A stretch of DNA of 7,565 nucleotides from an uncultured delta proteobacterium (GTDB lineage: Bacteria; RBG-13-61-14; DRUE01). Within the stretch, counting starts at the first letter, position 1, and each line of letters starts with the position of its first letter. Positions 1 through 5,828 of the stretch are shown here, in pieces. The DNA lies in assembly GCA_903897985.1 (NCBI GenBank), contig CAIUDS010000105.1, forward strand, positions 1 through 7,565, written 5' to 3'. The position numbers were made by a program, and so were the translations under genes. The notes beneath the pieces are model-generated. The model was not told where the DNA came from. It did no database searches and saw only the letters and a program-made list of their open reading frames with translations.

Positions 1-28
1 ATCTCAGATTTCAAATCTCATATCTCAT
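1..28. repeat. 7-nt-period degenerate tandem tract
   Basis: The first 28 bases split into four heptamers: ATCTCAG, ATTTCAA, ATCTCAT, ATCTCAT. The last two are identical and the others differ from them by one to three bases. The tract contains the small palindrome GATTTCAAATC (7-17) and lies just outside the terminator of the acyl-CoA dehydrogenase gene. It may continue beyond the left edge. No coding role is visible. Its short period and gene-boundary position match tracts near 3424, 3563 and 5797. Confidence 0.6.
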
Positions 29-30
29 AA

Positions 31-64
31 AAAAGCCGGCGCTGAAAAATCAGCGCCGGCTTTT
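31..64 (-). terminator. Rho-independent terminator, probably bidirectional
   Basis: A perfect 14-bp inverted repeat (31-44 pairing with 51-64) encloses the six-base loop AAAAAT. The core arm is GCCGGCGCTG. Read on the minus strand the hairpin ends in six T residues (complement of A29-A34) and starts 15 nt after the stop codon of the acyl-CoA dehydrogenase gene, so it should end that transcript. On the plus strand it is followed by TTTTGGTTTG, so it could also stop transcription coming from the left. Confidence 0.92.
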
Positions 65-79
65 GGTTTGAAAACAATT

Positions 80-1861
80 TTAGATTTTATATTCGCCCTG
101 GGCGTTCAGGATTTCGGCCACCCGGTGCTTGGCCGAGACGAAGTTGAACAGGGCCGGCTTGGCCATCTGGATCAGGTTTTCGATGTGGCCGGCGATTTCG
201 GCTTCGGTGGAGAAATTGGCGACCAGCCTGCGGGCCAGGTCCGCGACCCTTTGATGCGACTCAAAGCACCAGAGGTTGTTAAGCAGGAGGGCCAGTTCGG
301 CGTTCTTTTCGCCCTTGTCCGCCGCCAGTTGGATGGTCCGGCCGCAAGCCGAGTCGCTGCAATAGCACTCGATGATTATGTCCGCGAGCATCTCGGCCAC
401 GATCTGCTCGTCCATCATCTGTTGGCCGAGCTTCGTGAACGCCACATTGATCGCGTAAAGCGCGAGCCGTTTGGACTGCTCGGTCAGGGCCATGGCCATT
501 CCGACCGGGCCTTTTTCCGGCTGGGGCATGGCCTTCTTTTTGAGGTCGCTCATGGTCGAGGCCACGGCTTGCATCAGCGGGATCTCGTTTTTCACGGCGG
601 AGCGGACAATGGACCCGATCAAGATCTGGCGGTTGATTTCGTTGGTCCCCTCGAAAATCCGGTTGACCCGGCAGTCGCGCGCAATCTTCTCCGCGGGATA
701 TTCCTCGGTAAAGCCGTACCCGCCGTAGGCCTGCAAACACATGTCCGCGACCTTGCTCAAGCCCTCCGAGCCGAACACCTTGACCACCGAGCACTCCGAG
801 GCGTAATTGCCGATCGCGGCGAGCTTCTTGGCGTGGGTGTCCGGGTCTCCGGCGGGGATGGCCTCGAGGGCCTTGTCAATGAGGTCGGCCGATCGGTAGG
901 AAATGGTTTCCATCGCGTAAATCAGGATGGCGCAATCGGAGAGGAGACGCTGGACCATTCCGAACTCGATGATCGGTTTCTTGAACTGGACGCGGTCTTT
1001 GCAATATTGAACGGTCTGCTTCAAGAGCCACTTGGCCCCGCCGGCGCAGGCCCCGCCCACCTGGAGCCGGCCCAGATCCAACACGCTGAAGGCGATCTTG
1101 CCGCCCTCTCCGATTTTGCCGAGCAGGTTCTCGGCCGGGACCTTGCAGTCCTCGAAAGTCAGCGAGGTGGTCGAGCTGCCCTTGATGCCCATCTTCTTTT
1201 CCTCGGTGCCGTAGGAAAAACCGGGCGTGCCTTTTTCGACCAGGAACGCCGCGGCTTTTTTGCGGTCGCCGTCAATATGGGCGAACACGGTATAGAGGTC
1301 GCCGATGGCGCCGTTGGTGATGAACTGCTTGCCGCCTTTCAGGATATAATGCTTGCCGTCCGGGCTGAGCACGGCCTTGGTCTTGAGGCCCATGGCGTCG
1401 GAGCCGGCCCCGGTCTCGGTCAGGCAGTAGGCCGCGATCATCTCGCCGGTGGCGAGTTTGGGCAGGTATTTCTGCTTCTGCTCTTCGTTCCCGAAGAAGA
1501 TGGTGGGTTGCGTTCCGATGCAGGTGTGCGCGCTCATGCTCACGAACGAGCTGGCCTCGGGCGCGAGCATCTCGCCGACCAAAACAAAGGTTTTCTTGTC
1601 CATCCCCAGTCCGCCGTATTCCTGCGGAATGCTCACCATCAACAGGCCCACCTCGCCGGCCTTTTTGATGATGCTCGGCATCAGCCCCGGTTCCTTGTGG
1701 TCTATCTGCTCCCGCTTGGGCAGGATCTCGTTGTCGCAGAACTTCTTCGCGGTTTCCGCCATGGCCTTCTGCTCATCGTTGAAATCCTCCGGCGTGAAAA
1801 TCTTCCGGCTCCCTACCTTCTCAATTAAAAAACTTCCGCCCTTCGGAATCCCCTCGCTCAT
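80..1861 (-). CDS. Acyl-CoA dehydrogenase, long (FadE/VLCAD-like) type
   Basis: This 593-residue FAD flavoenzyme should catalyse alpha,beta-dehydrogenation of acyl-CoA to trans-2-enoyl-CoA, the first step of beta-oxidation, passing electrons to an electron-transfer flavoprotein. The flavin/substrate motif AYCLTETGAGSDA is at residues 144-156, and the signature AYGGYGFTEEYPAEK at 378-392. The catalytic base should be Glu404 in RIFEGTNEI (401-409), the position used by MCAD and VLCAD. Ordinary family members have about 380 residues; the extra C-terminal part (about 425-593) resembles that of VLCAD, ACAD9 and Bacillus FadE (YusJ), and the N-terminal KGGSFLIE also recalls Bacillus FadE. The start is supported by AAAAGGAGG ending 8 nt before the ATG. 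The gene appears to be transcribed alone. No ETF, thiolase or enoyl-CoA hydratase gene is nearby, so chain-length preference and direction cannot be read from context. Confidence 0.95.
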   Translation of the reverse strand: MSEGIPKGGSFLIEKVGSRKIFTPEDFNDEQKAMAETAKKFCDNEILPKREQIDHKEPGLMPSIIKKAGEVGLLMVSIPQEYGGLGMDKKTFVLVGEMLAPEASSFVSMSAHTCIGTQPTIFFGNEEQKQKYLPKLATGEMIAAYCLTETGAGSDAMGLKTKAVLSPDGKHYILKGGKQFITNGAIGDLYTVFAHIDGDRKKAAAFLVEKGTPGFSYGTEEKKMGIKGSSTTSLTFEDCKVPAENLLGKIGEGGKIAFSVLDLGRLQVGGACAGGAKWLLKQTVQYCKDRVQFKKPIIEFGMVQRLLSDCAILIYAMETISYRSADLIDKALEAIPAGDPDTHAKKLAAIGNYASECSVVKVFGSEGLSKVADMCLQAYGGYGFTEEYPAEKIARDCRVNRIFEGTNEINRQILIGSIVRSAVKNEIPLMQAVASTMSDLKKKAMPQPEKGPVGMAMALTEQSKRLALYAINVAFTKLGQQMMDEQIVAEMLADIIIECYCSDSACGRTIQLAADKGEKNAELALLLNNLWCFESHQRVADLARRLVANFSTEAEIAGHIENLIQMAKPALFNFVSAKHRVAEILNAQGEYKI

Positions 1862-1926
1862 TTTTACATCCTCCTTTTATGAATTAGTCGGTGGGATAAA
1901 TCTTAATGCTCGCAACCTCGCCCAAA

Positions 1927-1954
1927 ATTAAACATATCCTTGGGCTCTTGTCAA
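1927..1954 (-). promoter_or_regulatory. Sigma-70-type promoter for the acyl-CoA dehydrogenase
   Basis: On the minus strand a perfect -35 box TTGACA (1954-1949) is followed after 16 nt by TTTAAT (1932-1927), a 5/6 match to the -10 consensus. Transcription would begin near 1920, giving a leader of about 60 nt that ends in the strong SD sequence at 1878-1870. No operator palindrome was recognised over the promoter. Confidence 0.65.
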
Positions 1955-1968
1955 GCACGACTAGGGTC

Positions 1969-1998
1969 TTGCCCACCCCCAGTTTTTATTTTCATAAT
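1969..1998 (+). promoter_or_regulatory. Candidate promoter for the MFS transporter
   Basis: TTGCCC (1969-1974, 4/6 match to the -35 consensus) is followed after 18 nt by CATAAT (1993-1998, 5/6 match to the -10 consensus). Transcription would start near 2005, leaving a GC-rich leader of about 108 nt before the ATG at 2114. The -35 is only 14 bp from the divergent minus-strand -35, so the two promoters would sit back to back. Confidence 0.4.
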
Positions 1999-2113
1999 AT
2001 ATTCCGCCAAGTTGAACGGAAAACGCTTTGGACTGCAGGAGCCGGCGCCGCCGCGGCTTGACAAATGCCTCGGGAAGTAATCCCATAGGCGAAGAAGTCG
2101 CAGTCTCAAAACC

Positions 2114-3436
2114 ATGCAGTCCGGATCAGACACGGAAAAATCAGACCGGCGGGCGCTATTGGCGCTGCTCGCGGCCATCGTCTCGGCCGGGGCCGGAATC
2201 AGTTATGAAACCGCGCTGGTGGTCAAGATCACCGCTTTTTACAGCGTCACCGACCGCGCCTTCGGGGTCCTGCTCGGGGTCACCACCCTGGTGATGGCGC
2301 TCGCGGCCGGGCCCTGGGGTTTTTGGGCGGACCGGCATGCGCGCGTCCGGTTGATCAAGCTCGCGCAGGGCATCGCCGCGGCGAGCATGCTCGCGGCCGG
2401 GCTCGGCTTGGAACTGCGCCTGCCCTATGGATTTTTTTTCGCGGTAAAACTTTTGAGCGGGATCGGCCTGGGCGGGATCGGCCTGGTCGCGACGAGCGCG
2501 GTGATGGATACCGTGCCGCGAGAGAAGCGCGGCGCGGCTTTCGGCTGGGCCGGCGTGTCCTGGGTCGCCGGCGGCGCGATCGGCCTGCTCATGCCCTCGG
2601 TGTGCATGCTCTTGAAACTGAGCCTGGGCGTCACCTATTTTCTGGGAGGCGGAGTGGGGTTTTTATTCCTGGCCGCGCTCTTCTTCGTGGAGGAGCCCCG
2701 ACGCGGGGCGCAGGACGAAGCGCTCCGGGACTCGGTGGGCGCGGGCAAGGCCGAATACGATTACCGCATCCGCTTTTCCGATTTAAAAATGCTGCTGCTC
2801 AAGCCGGCCAACCTGATCCTGCTCATGGCCGTGCTCCTGTTTCAGTTCCCCGCCCAGGTCCTGGTGGTATGGTTCGTGACTTTCCTCATGCGCAACCACG
2901 GGCTCAACGAATTCATCGCCACCCAATTGATGTTCCTGGCCTTCCTGGGCCAGCCCTTTGGCAACGCGTTCGGCGGCGCCTGGACCGACCGCGCCTTTCA
3001 GTGGAAACGCCGGGGCCGGCCTTTGGTCATGATGATCCTGGCCGCGTTCGCGCCGGTGTTTCTGGTCTCGGCCATGGTCCTGCCCTTCAAATGGATCTGG
3101 TTCGCTCCGCTCATGATCCTGGCCAACTTCTTCCTGGTCGCCTCCGGCCCGGGCCTCACCACCGTGAGCCTGGAGGTGAATTTGCCCGAGCACCGCGGAA
3201 CCATCACCGCGATCATGAGCATCTGGTCCAACCTCGCGCGCGCCCTCGCCTGGTATCTCCCGCCCATGATCGCCGCGGCCCTGGGCGGAAGATACGACCG
3301 CGCCTTCGTCCTTACCGCGGCCGCTTTTGCCCCGCTGTTAATTTTATATTTGCTGATGACTCTGCGGGTGGAAAAAGACCTCGACCATGTGAACGGCATC
3401 CTTCAGGAACGCGCAGAGGGAATGCTTAAAAACTGA
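2114..3436 (+). CDS. Major facilitator superfamily (MFS) transporter
   Basis: This is a 440-residue inner-membrane protein with about twelve hydrophobic helices, roughly at residues 14-36, 47-67, 79-99, 104-129, 140-162, 172-192, 232-256, 268-290, 302-323, 327-345, 365-388 and 396-417. A charged loop (193-231) joins the two six-helix halves. MFS motif A is clear after helix 2, in WGFWADRHARVRL (68-80), with Asp73, Arg74 and Arg77. A related copy in the second half is GGAWTDR (287-293). These features identify a secondary carrier of normal length, but not its substrate. There is no good SD before the ATG. An in-frame TAA at 2078 and the absence of another start between it and 2114 make 2114 the earliest possible ATG. 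It is divergent from the acyl-CoA dehydrogenase gene and convergent with the WD40 gene, so probably monocistronic. A link to fatty-acid metabolism would be speculation. Confidence 0.9.
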   Translation: MQSGSDTEKSDRRALLALLAAIVSAGAGISYETALVVKITAFYSVTDRAFGVLLGVTTLVMALAAGPWGFWADRHARVRLIKLAQGIAAASMLAAGLGLELRLPYGFFFAVKLLSGIGLGGIGLVATSAVMDTVPREKRGAAFGWAGVSWVAGGAIGLLMPSVCMLLKLSLGVTYFLGGGVGFLFLAALFFVEEPRRGAQDEALRDSVGAGKAEYDYRIRFSDLKMLLLKPANLILLMAVLLFQFPAQVLVVWFVTFLMRNHGLNEFIATQLMFLAFLGQPFGNAFGGAWTDRAFQWKRRGRPLVMMILAAFAPVFLVSAMVLPFKWIWFAPLMILANFFLVASGPGLTTVSLEVNLPEHRGTITAIMSIWSNLARALAWYLPPMIAAALGGRYDRAFVLTAAAFAPLLILYLLMTLRVEKDLDHVNGILQERAEGMLKN

Positions 3437-3462
3437 AAAGCTTAAAGCACGAAAGTCCGAAC
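3424..3462 (+). repeat. 8-nt-period degenerate tandem tract over the MFS gene end
   Basis: The bases split into GCTTAAAA, ACTGAAAA, GCTTAAA (one base short), GCACGAAA and GTCCGAAC. The first unit and part of the second supply the last sense codons (Leu-Lys-Asn) and the TGA stop of the transporter gene. The first 27 bases from CTTAAAA align with the tract at the end of mdh (from 5798) with four mismatches and one gap. Confidence 0.6.
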
Positions 3463-3471
3463 AGCTTTTTT
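3436..3471 (+). terminator. Weak terminator candidate after the MFS gene
   Basis: AAAAGCT (3436-3442) can pair with AGCTTTT (3463-3469), and the T run continues to 3471. The stem is only 7 bp, A/T-rich, and has a 20-nt loop, so it is a poor intrinsic terminator. It is listed because nothing better was found between the two convergent genes. Confidence 0.25.
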
Positions 3472-3562
3472 CGACAACGCCGCCCGCGGGAATGAGCCCG
3501 CAACCCGTGTCGCATTTATTCACTTTCCAAGCCTTGGTTGCTTCACGCCTTTATTTTTATGT

Positions 3563-3588
3563 GTTATCTGTAATTTGTAACCCATAAC
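3563..3588. repeat. 7-nt-period tract between convergent genes
   Basis: The heptamers GTTATCT, GTAATTT and GTAACCC (3563-3583) are followed by ATAAC, which can pair with the initial GTTAT to form a 5-bp stem. The tract lies 10 bp beyond the stop of the WD40 gene. It has the same 7-nt period as the tract at 1-28 but a different unit sequence. Confidence 0.4.
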
Positions 3589-3598
3589 GATTGAGGGC

Positions 3599-4618
3599 TC
3601 AGCGCCCGATCAAAAGCACGCTGCCGTCATCCAGACCCGCGATGAGGGTTTGCCCGTCCGGGCTAAATGCGAGCGCCATGACCTGTCCGGTCAGGCCGGT
3701 CACTTCCCCGGCCTTCTCGCCGGTCTTCGGGTTCCAGATCACCACCTTGGGCTCTTGGCCGCCCGAGGCAAGGGTCTTGCCGTCCGCGCTGAGCGCGATC
3801 GCATAGACCTCTCCCTGCTGGCCGTGGAGCAGGTTTGACTCCTTGCCCGAGGCGACATCCCAGATCCGGACGGTGTCGTCGAGGCTGGCCGAGAACAGGA
3901 GGTTGGGGTCCGCGCTGGAGAACAGGAGTTCGTTGATCCGGTTTTCATGGCCGGAGAAGGTCTTGAGCTGGCTCCCGTTGTCCGGGTTCCAGATCATAAT
4001 CATTTTGTCCATCCCGCCGGAGGCCAGGTATTTGCCGTCTTTGCTGAAGGCCAGGGCCTTTATGTATTGCTGGTGCGCAGGCCAGCTCATGACCGGGGCA
4101 ACCGCGCCGGCAACCTTGAAAACCGCAATCTGTCCCTCCAGGCACAAACCCGCGGGGTCCTTCCGGTTGCACGAACTTGCGGCCAGCGTGTCATAGGGTG
4201 ACCAGGCTAGGGCCAGGACCTGGTCCGGCAGAGCCGGCGAACTGCCAATCACTTTCATGGTCGCGGGGTCCAAAACAAACACGGTTTGATCCCGGCCCGC
4301 CGCGGCCAGGTATTTGCCGTCCTTGGAAAACGCCAGCGCAAAAAACTCGGAACTGCGCAATCCCGGGTCCTTCTTCTCATCGCCATTTTTCAGGTCCCAG
4401 AACAATAGCTTGCCGTTGGAATCCGCGCTGGCCAGGAGGTTCCCCTCCGGACTGATCGTCAACGCCGTGATGCTCCCGGCATGGCCGGTGAGCGCTTTTT
4501 TCACTTTGGCGGCCTGCGCCCACTGCTCGGGCGTGACCTTTCGATGGCAGCCCGGCAAAGCCATGACCAACGCCGGGGTCAGCGCCCAAAAAAACCAACG
4601 CCGCAAACCTGCTTTCAT
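3599..4618 (-). CDS. WD40-repeat beta-propeller lipoprotein
   Basis: The 339-residue product begins with a basic, hydrophobic signal sequence ending in LPGC (21-24). This is a lipobox that would place a lipid anchor on Cys24. The residue after the cysteine is His, not Asp, so outer-membrane sorting would be expected under E. coli rules. The rest is seven WD40 blades, roughly at 43-76, 85-118, 128-168, 179-212, 220-255, 264-297 and 306-338, with the typical GH...FSPDGKYLASGG...IWD pattern (for example IWDV at 252-255). Seven blades make one closed propeller with no enzymatic domain, so a protein-binding scaffold in the periplasm is the likely role. Blade 3 has an insertion (about 150-161) with two cysteines that might form a disulfide. 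The start is supported by AAGGAG (4630-4625), 6 nt before the ATG. The partner cannot be inferred from neighbours. Confidence 0.9.
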   Translation of the reverse strand: MKAGLRRWFFWALTPALVMALPGCHRKVTPEQWAQAAKVKKALTGHAGSITALTISPEGNLLASADSNGKLLFWDLKNGDEKKDPGLRSSEFFALAFSKDGKYLAAAGRDQTVFVLDPATMKVIGSSPALPDQVLALAWSPYDTLAASSCNRKDPAGLCLEGQIAVFKVAGAVAPVMSWPAHQQYIKALAFSKDGKYLASGGMDKMIMIWNPDNGSQLKTFSGHENRINELLFSSADPNLLFSASLDDTVRIWDVASGKESNLLHGQQGEVYAIALSADGKTLASGGQEPKVVIWNPKTGEKAGEVTGLTGQVMALAFSPDGQTLIAGLDDGSVLLIGR

Positions 4619-4647
4619 CTTTGTCTCCTTTGCCCGAATTTTGATTT

Positions 4648-4676
4648 ATTATACCAGCATCGGGAGCAATTGCTAA
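4648..4676 (-). promoter_or_regulatory. Extended -10 promoter for the WD40 lipoprotein
   Basis: On the minus strand a perfect TATAAT (4653-4648) is preceded by TGG, the extended -10 element. TTAGCA (4676-4671, 4/6 match) lies 17 nt upstream as the -35. Transcription would begin near 4641, giving a leader of only about 20-25 nt that contains the SD AAGGAG. Confidence 0.7.
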
Positions 4677-4790
4677 AACCGCCCATAAAATTCCGCCACC
4701 CCACTTATAAAAGACCAGGCCCCACGGGCAAAGTTCCCAAACGCGGGCGCGAGTAAAAACCGCCGGAGCCCATGCCCCCGGTTCTCGTTG

Positions 4791-4818
4791 TTGACAATTC
4801 TGGTTGGCGATAAATAAT
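4791..4818 (+). promoter_or_regulatory. Promoter of the mdh-fumarase operon
   Basis: A perfect -35 TTGACA (4791-4796) is followed after 16 nt by AATAAT (4813-4818), a 5/6 match to the -10 consensus. The predicted start near 4825 lies just before the leader hairpin at 4829-4860 and about 60 nt before the mdh ATG. This is the only convincing promoter seen for the four-gene run that follows. Confidence 0.7.
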
Positions 4819-4828
4819 AGAGCGGAAT

Positions 4829-4860
4829 CCGGGGCGCGGGAACAAATCCCTGCGCCCCGG
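4829..4860 (+). promoter_or_regulatory. Stable hairpin in the mdh 5' leader
   Basis: CCGGGGCGCGGG (4829-4840) pairs with CCC and GCGCCCCGG (4848-4860), giving 12 base pairs with one bulged T (4851) and the loop AACAAAT. No T run follows, so it is unlikely to terminate transcription. It lies a few bases from the predicted transcription start and 25 nt before the ATG, leaving the SD region (GAGG, 4877-4880) free. A 5' mRNA-stabilising stem-loop or a protein-binding site fits. No known riboswitch class was recognised. Confidence 0.6.
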
Positions 4861-4885
4861 TTACCGAAGCAAAGTCGAGGCGGAG

Positions 4886-5818
4886 ATGAGAAAGAAAATC
4901 GGTATTTTCGGCGCGGGCAATGTGGGCGCGAGCCTGGGGCAGTTGATTGTTTTCACCGGGCTGGCGGACCTGGTCCTGGTGGACATCGCGGAGGGGATCG
5001 CCGAGGGCAAGGCCTTGGATTTGGGCGCGGCCCGGCCCATCTACGGCTCAGATGTGAAGGTTGCGGGCGGGACCGCCGCGGCGCTGATCCAGGACGCGGA
5101 CCTGGCGGTGATCACCGCGGGGATCACCCGGAAGCCGGGCATGACTCGCGAGCAATTGCTCGAGACCAACGCGAAGATCGTGGGGCAATGCGCCGATGCG
5201 ATAAAGAGGTATGCCGGCTCGGCGATTGTGATCGTGATCAGCAACCCGCTCGACACCATGACCTGGGTGGCCGCGGAAACCACCGGGTTCGACCAGAAAC
5301 GGGTGATGGGCATGGCCGGCGCGCTGGACTCGGCAAGGTTCCGCCATTTCCTGGCCGAGGCCCTGGGCGCAAGCGTGAAGGACTTGCAGGCCATGGTGCT
5401 GGGAGGACATGGCGACGAAATGGTCCCGCTCCTTAGTTACTCCACTTGGCAGGGGGAGAAAGTCGAACGACGCGTCTCCCCGGAGGTTTTGAATAAAATA
5501 GTAGAACGCACCAAGAACGCGGGGGCGGAGGTGGTGGCCAAGCTCAAGACCAGCGCGTTCTATTCGCCGGCCGCGGGCGCGTTCGAGATGATCAAGGCGA
5601 TCTGCAACGACGAAAAACGGCTCCTGCCCTGCTCCGCGTTCTTGAACGGCGAATACGGGGTCAAGGGAATTTTCGTGGGAGTGCCCGCGGTGCTGGGCAA
5701 GGACGGGGTGGAGCAGGTGGTGGAACTCGAACTCACGGCTTCGGAAAAGCAACTGTTTGAGAAATCATGCGCGGGCGTTCGGGCCTCGGTGGAAAGGCTT
5801 AAAAGCATAAAAGCTTGA
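4886..5818 (+). CDS. mdh: Malate dehydrogenase (NAD-dependent, LDH-like type)
   Basis: The 310-residue product should interconvert malate and oxaloacetate with NAD in the cytoplasm. The Rossmann loop GAGNVG is at 9-14, and Asp33 at the end of the second strand favours NAD over NADP. The substrate loop TRKPGMTR (81-88) has Arg82 at the position that separates malate (Arg) from lactate (Gln) dehydrogenases, plus Arg88. Asn120 (ISNPLD) binds substrate, Asp148 with Arg151 (LDSARFR), and the catalytic His is His175 in GGHGDEMVPL. The length is normal for the tetrameric, LDH-like branch. The ATG is preceded by GAGG at 5 nt. It is first in a run with both fumarase subunits, supporting a C4-dicarboxylate role. 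The last residues, LKSIKA, are encoded by an 8-nt tandem tract and may be a recent, non-essential tail. Confidence 0.96.
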   Translation: MRKKIGIFGAGNVGASLGQLIVFTGLADLVLVDIAEGIAEGKALDLGAARPIYGSDVKVAGGTAAALIQDADLAVITAGITRKPGMTREQLLETNAKIVGQCADAIKRYAGSAIVIVISNPLDTMTWVAAETTGFDQKRVMGMAGALDSARFRHFLAEALGASVKDLQAMVLGGHGDEMVPLLSYSTWQGEKVERRVSPEVLNKIVERTKNAGAEVVAKLKTSAFYSPAAGAFEMIKAICNDEKRLLPCSAFLNGEYGVKGIFVGVPAVLGKDGVEQVVELELTASEKQLFEKSCAGVRASVERLKSIKA

Positions 5819-5828
5819 AAGCATGAGG
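5797..5828 (+). repeat. 8-nt-period tandem tract spanning the mdh stop and the fumarase start
   Basis: Four consecutive octamers are visible: GCTTAAAA, GCATAAAA, GCTTGAAA, GCATGAGG (consensus GCWTRAAA). Because 8 is not a multiple of 3, the units read differently in frame. They supply the end of mdh, its TGA stop (5816-5818), the 4-nt gap and the ATG of the fumarase alpha gene (5823-5825). The tract resembles the one at 3424-3462. Confidence 0.7.

Noticed and set aside
68..1828. A 586-codon open frame on the plus strand opposite the acyl-CoA dehydrogenase gene
   Set aside because: It is the antisense shadow of a GC-rich gene. Its protein has no recognisable domain and is full of low-complexity Gly/His/Asp/Leu stretches, it has no SD, and its start lies next to the terminator. 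The minus-strand frame matches a known family along its whole length.
2058..2086. Perfect TTGACA at 2058-2063 as the MFS promoter
   Set aside because: No acceptable -10 box lies 15-19 nt downstream; the spacing window holds only GC-rich or poorly matching hexamers. It is mentioned in a finding but not annotated as a promoter.
2323..3429. A 368-codon open frame overlapping the MFS gene in another frame
   Set aside because: The product is arginine-, proline- and glycine-rich with no domain, as expected for a frameshifted reading of a GC-rich membrane-protein gene.
3486..3501. GCGGG/CCCGC hairpin between the convergent genes as a shared terminator
   Set aside because: The stem is only 5 bp and neither side is followed by a T run.
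5048..5752. A 234-codon minus-strand frame opposite mdh, and a plus-strand frame at 4804-5436
   Set aside because: Both are shadows of mdh, whose complete catalytic set fixes the coding frame.
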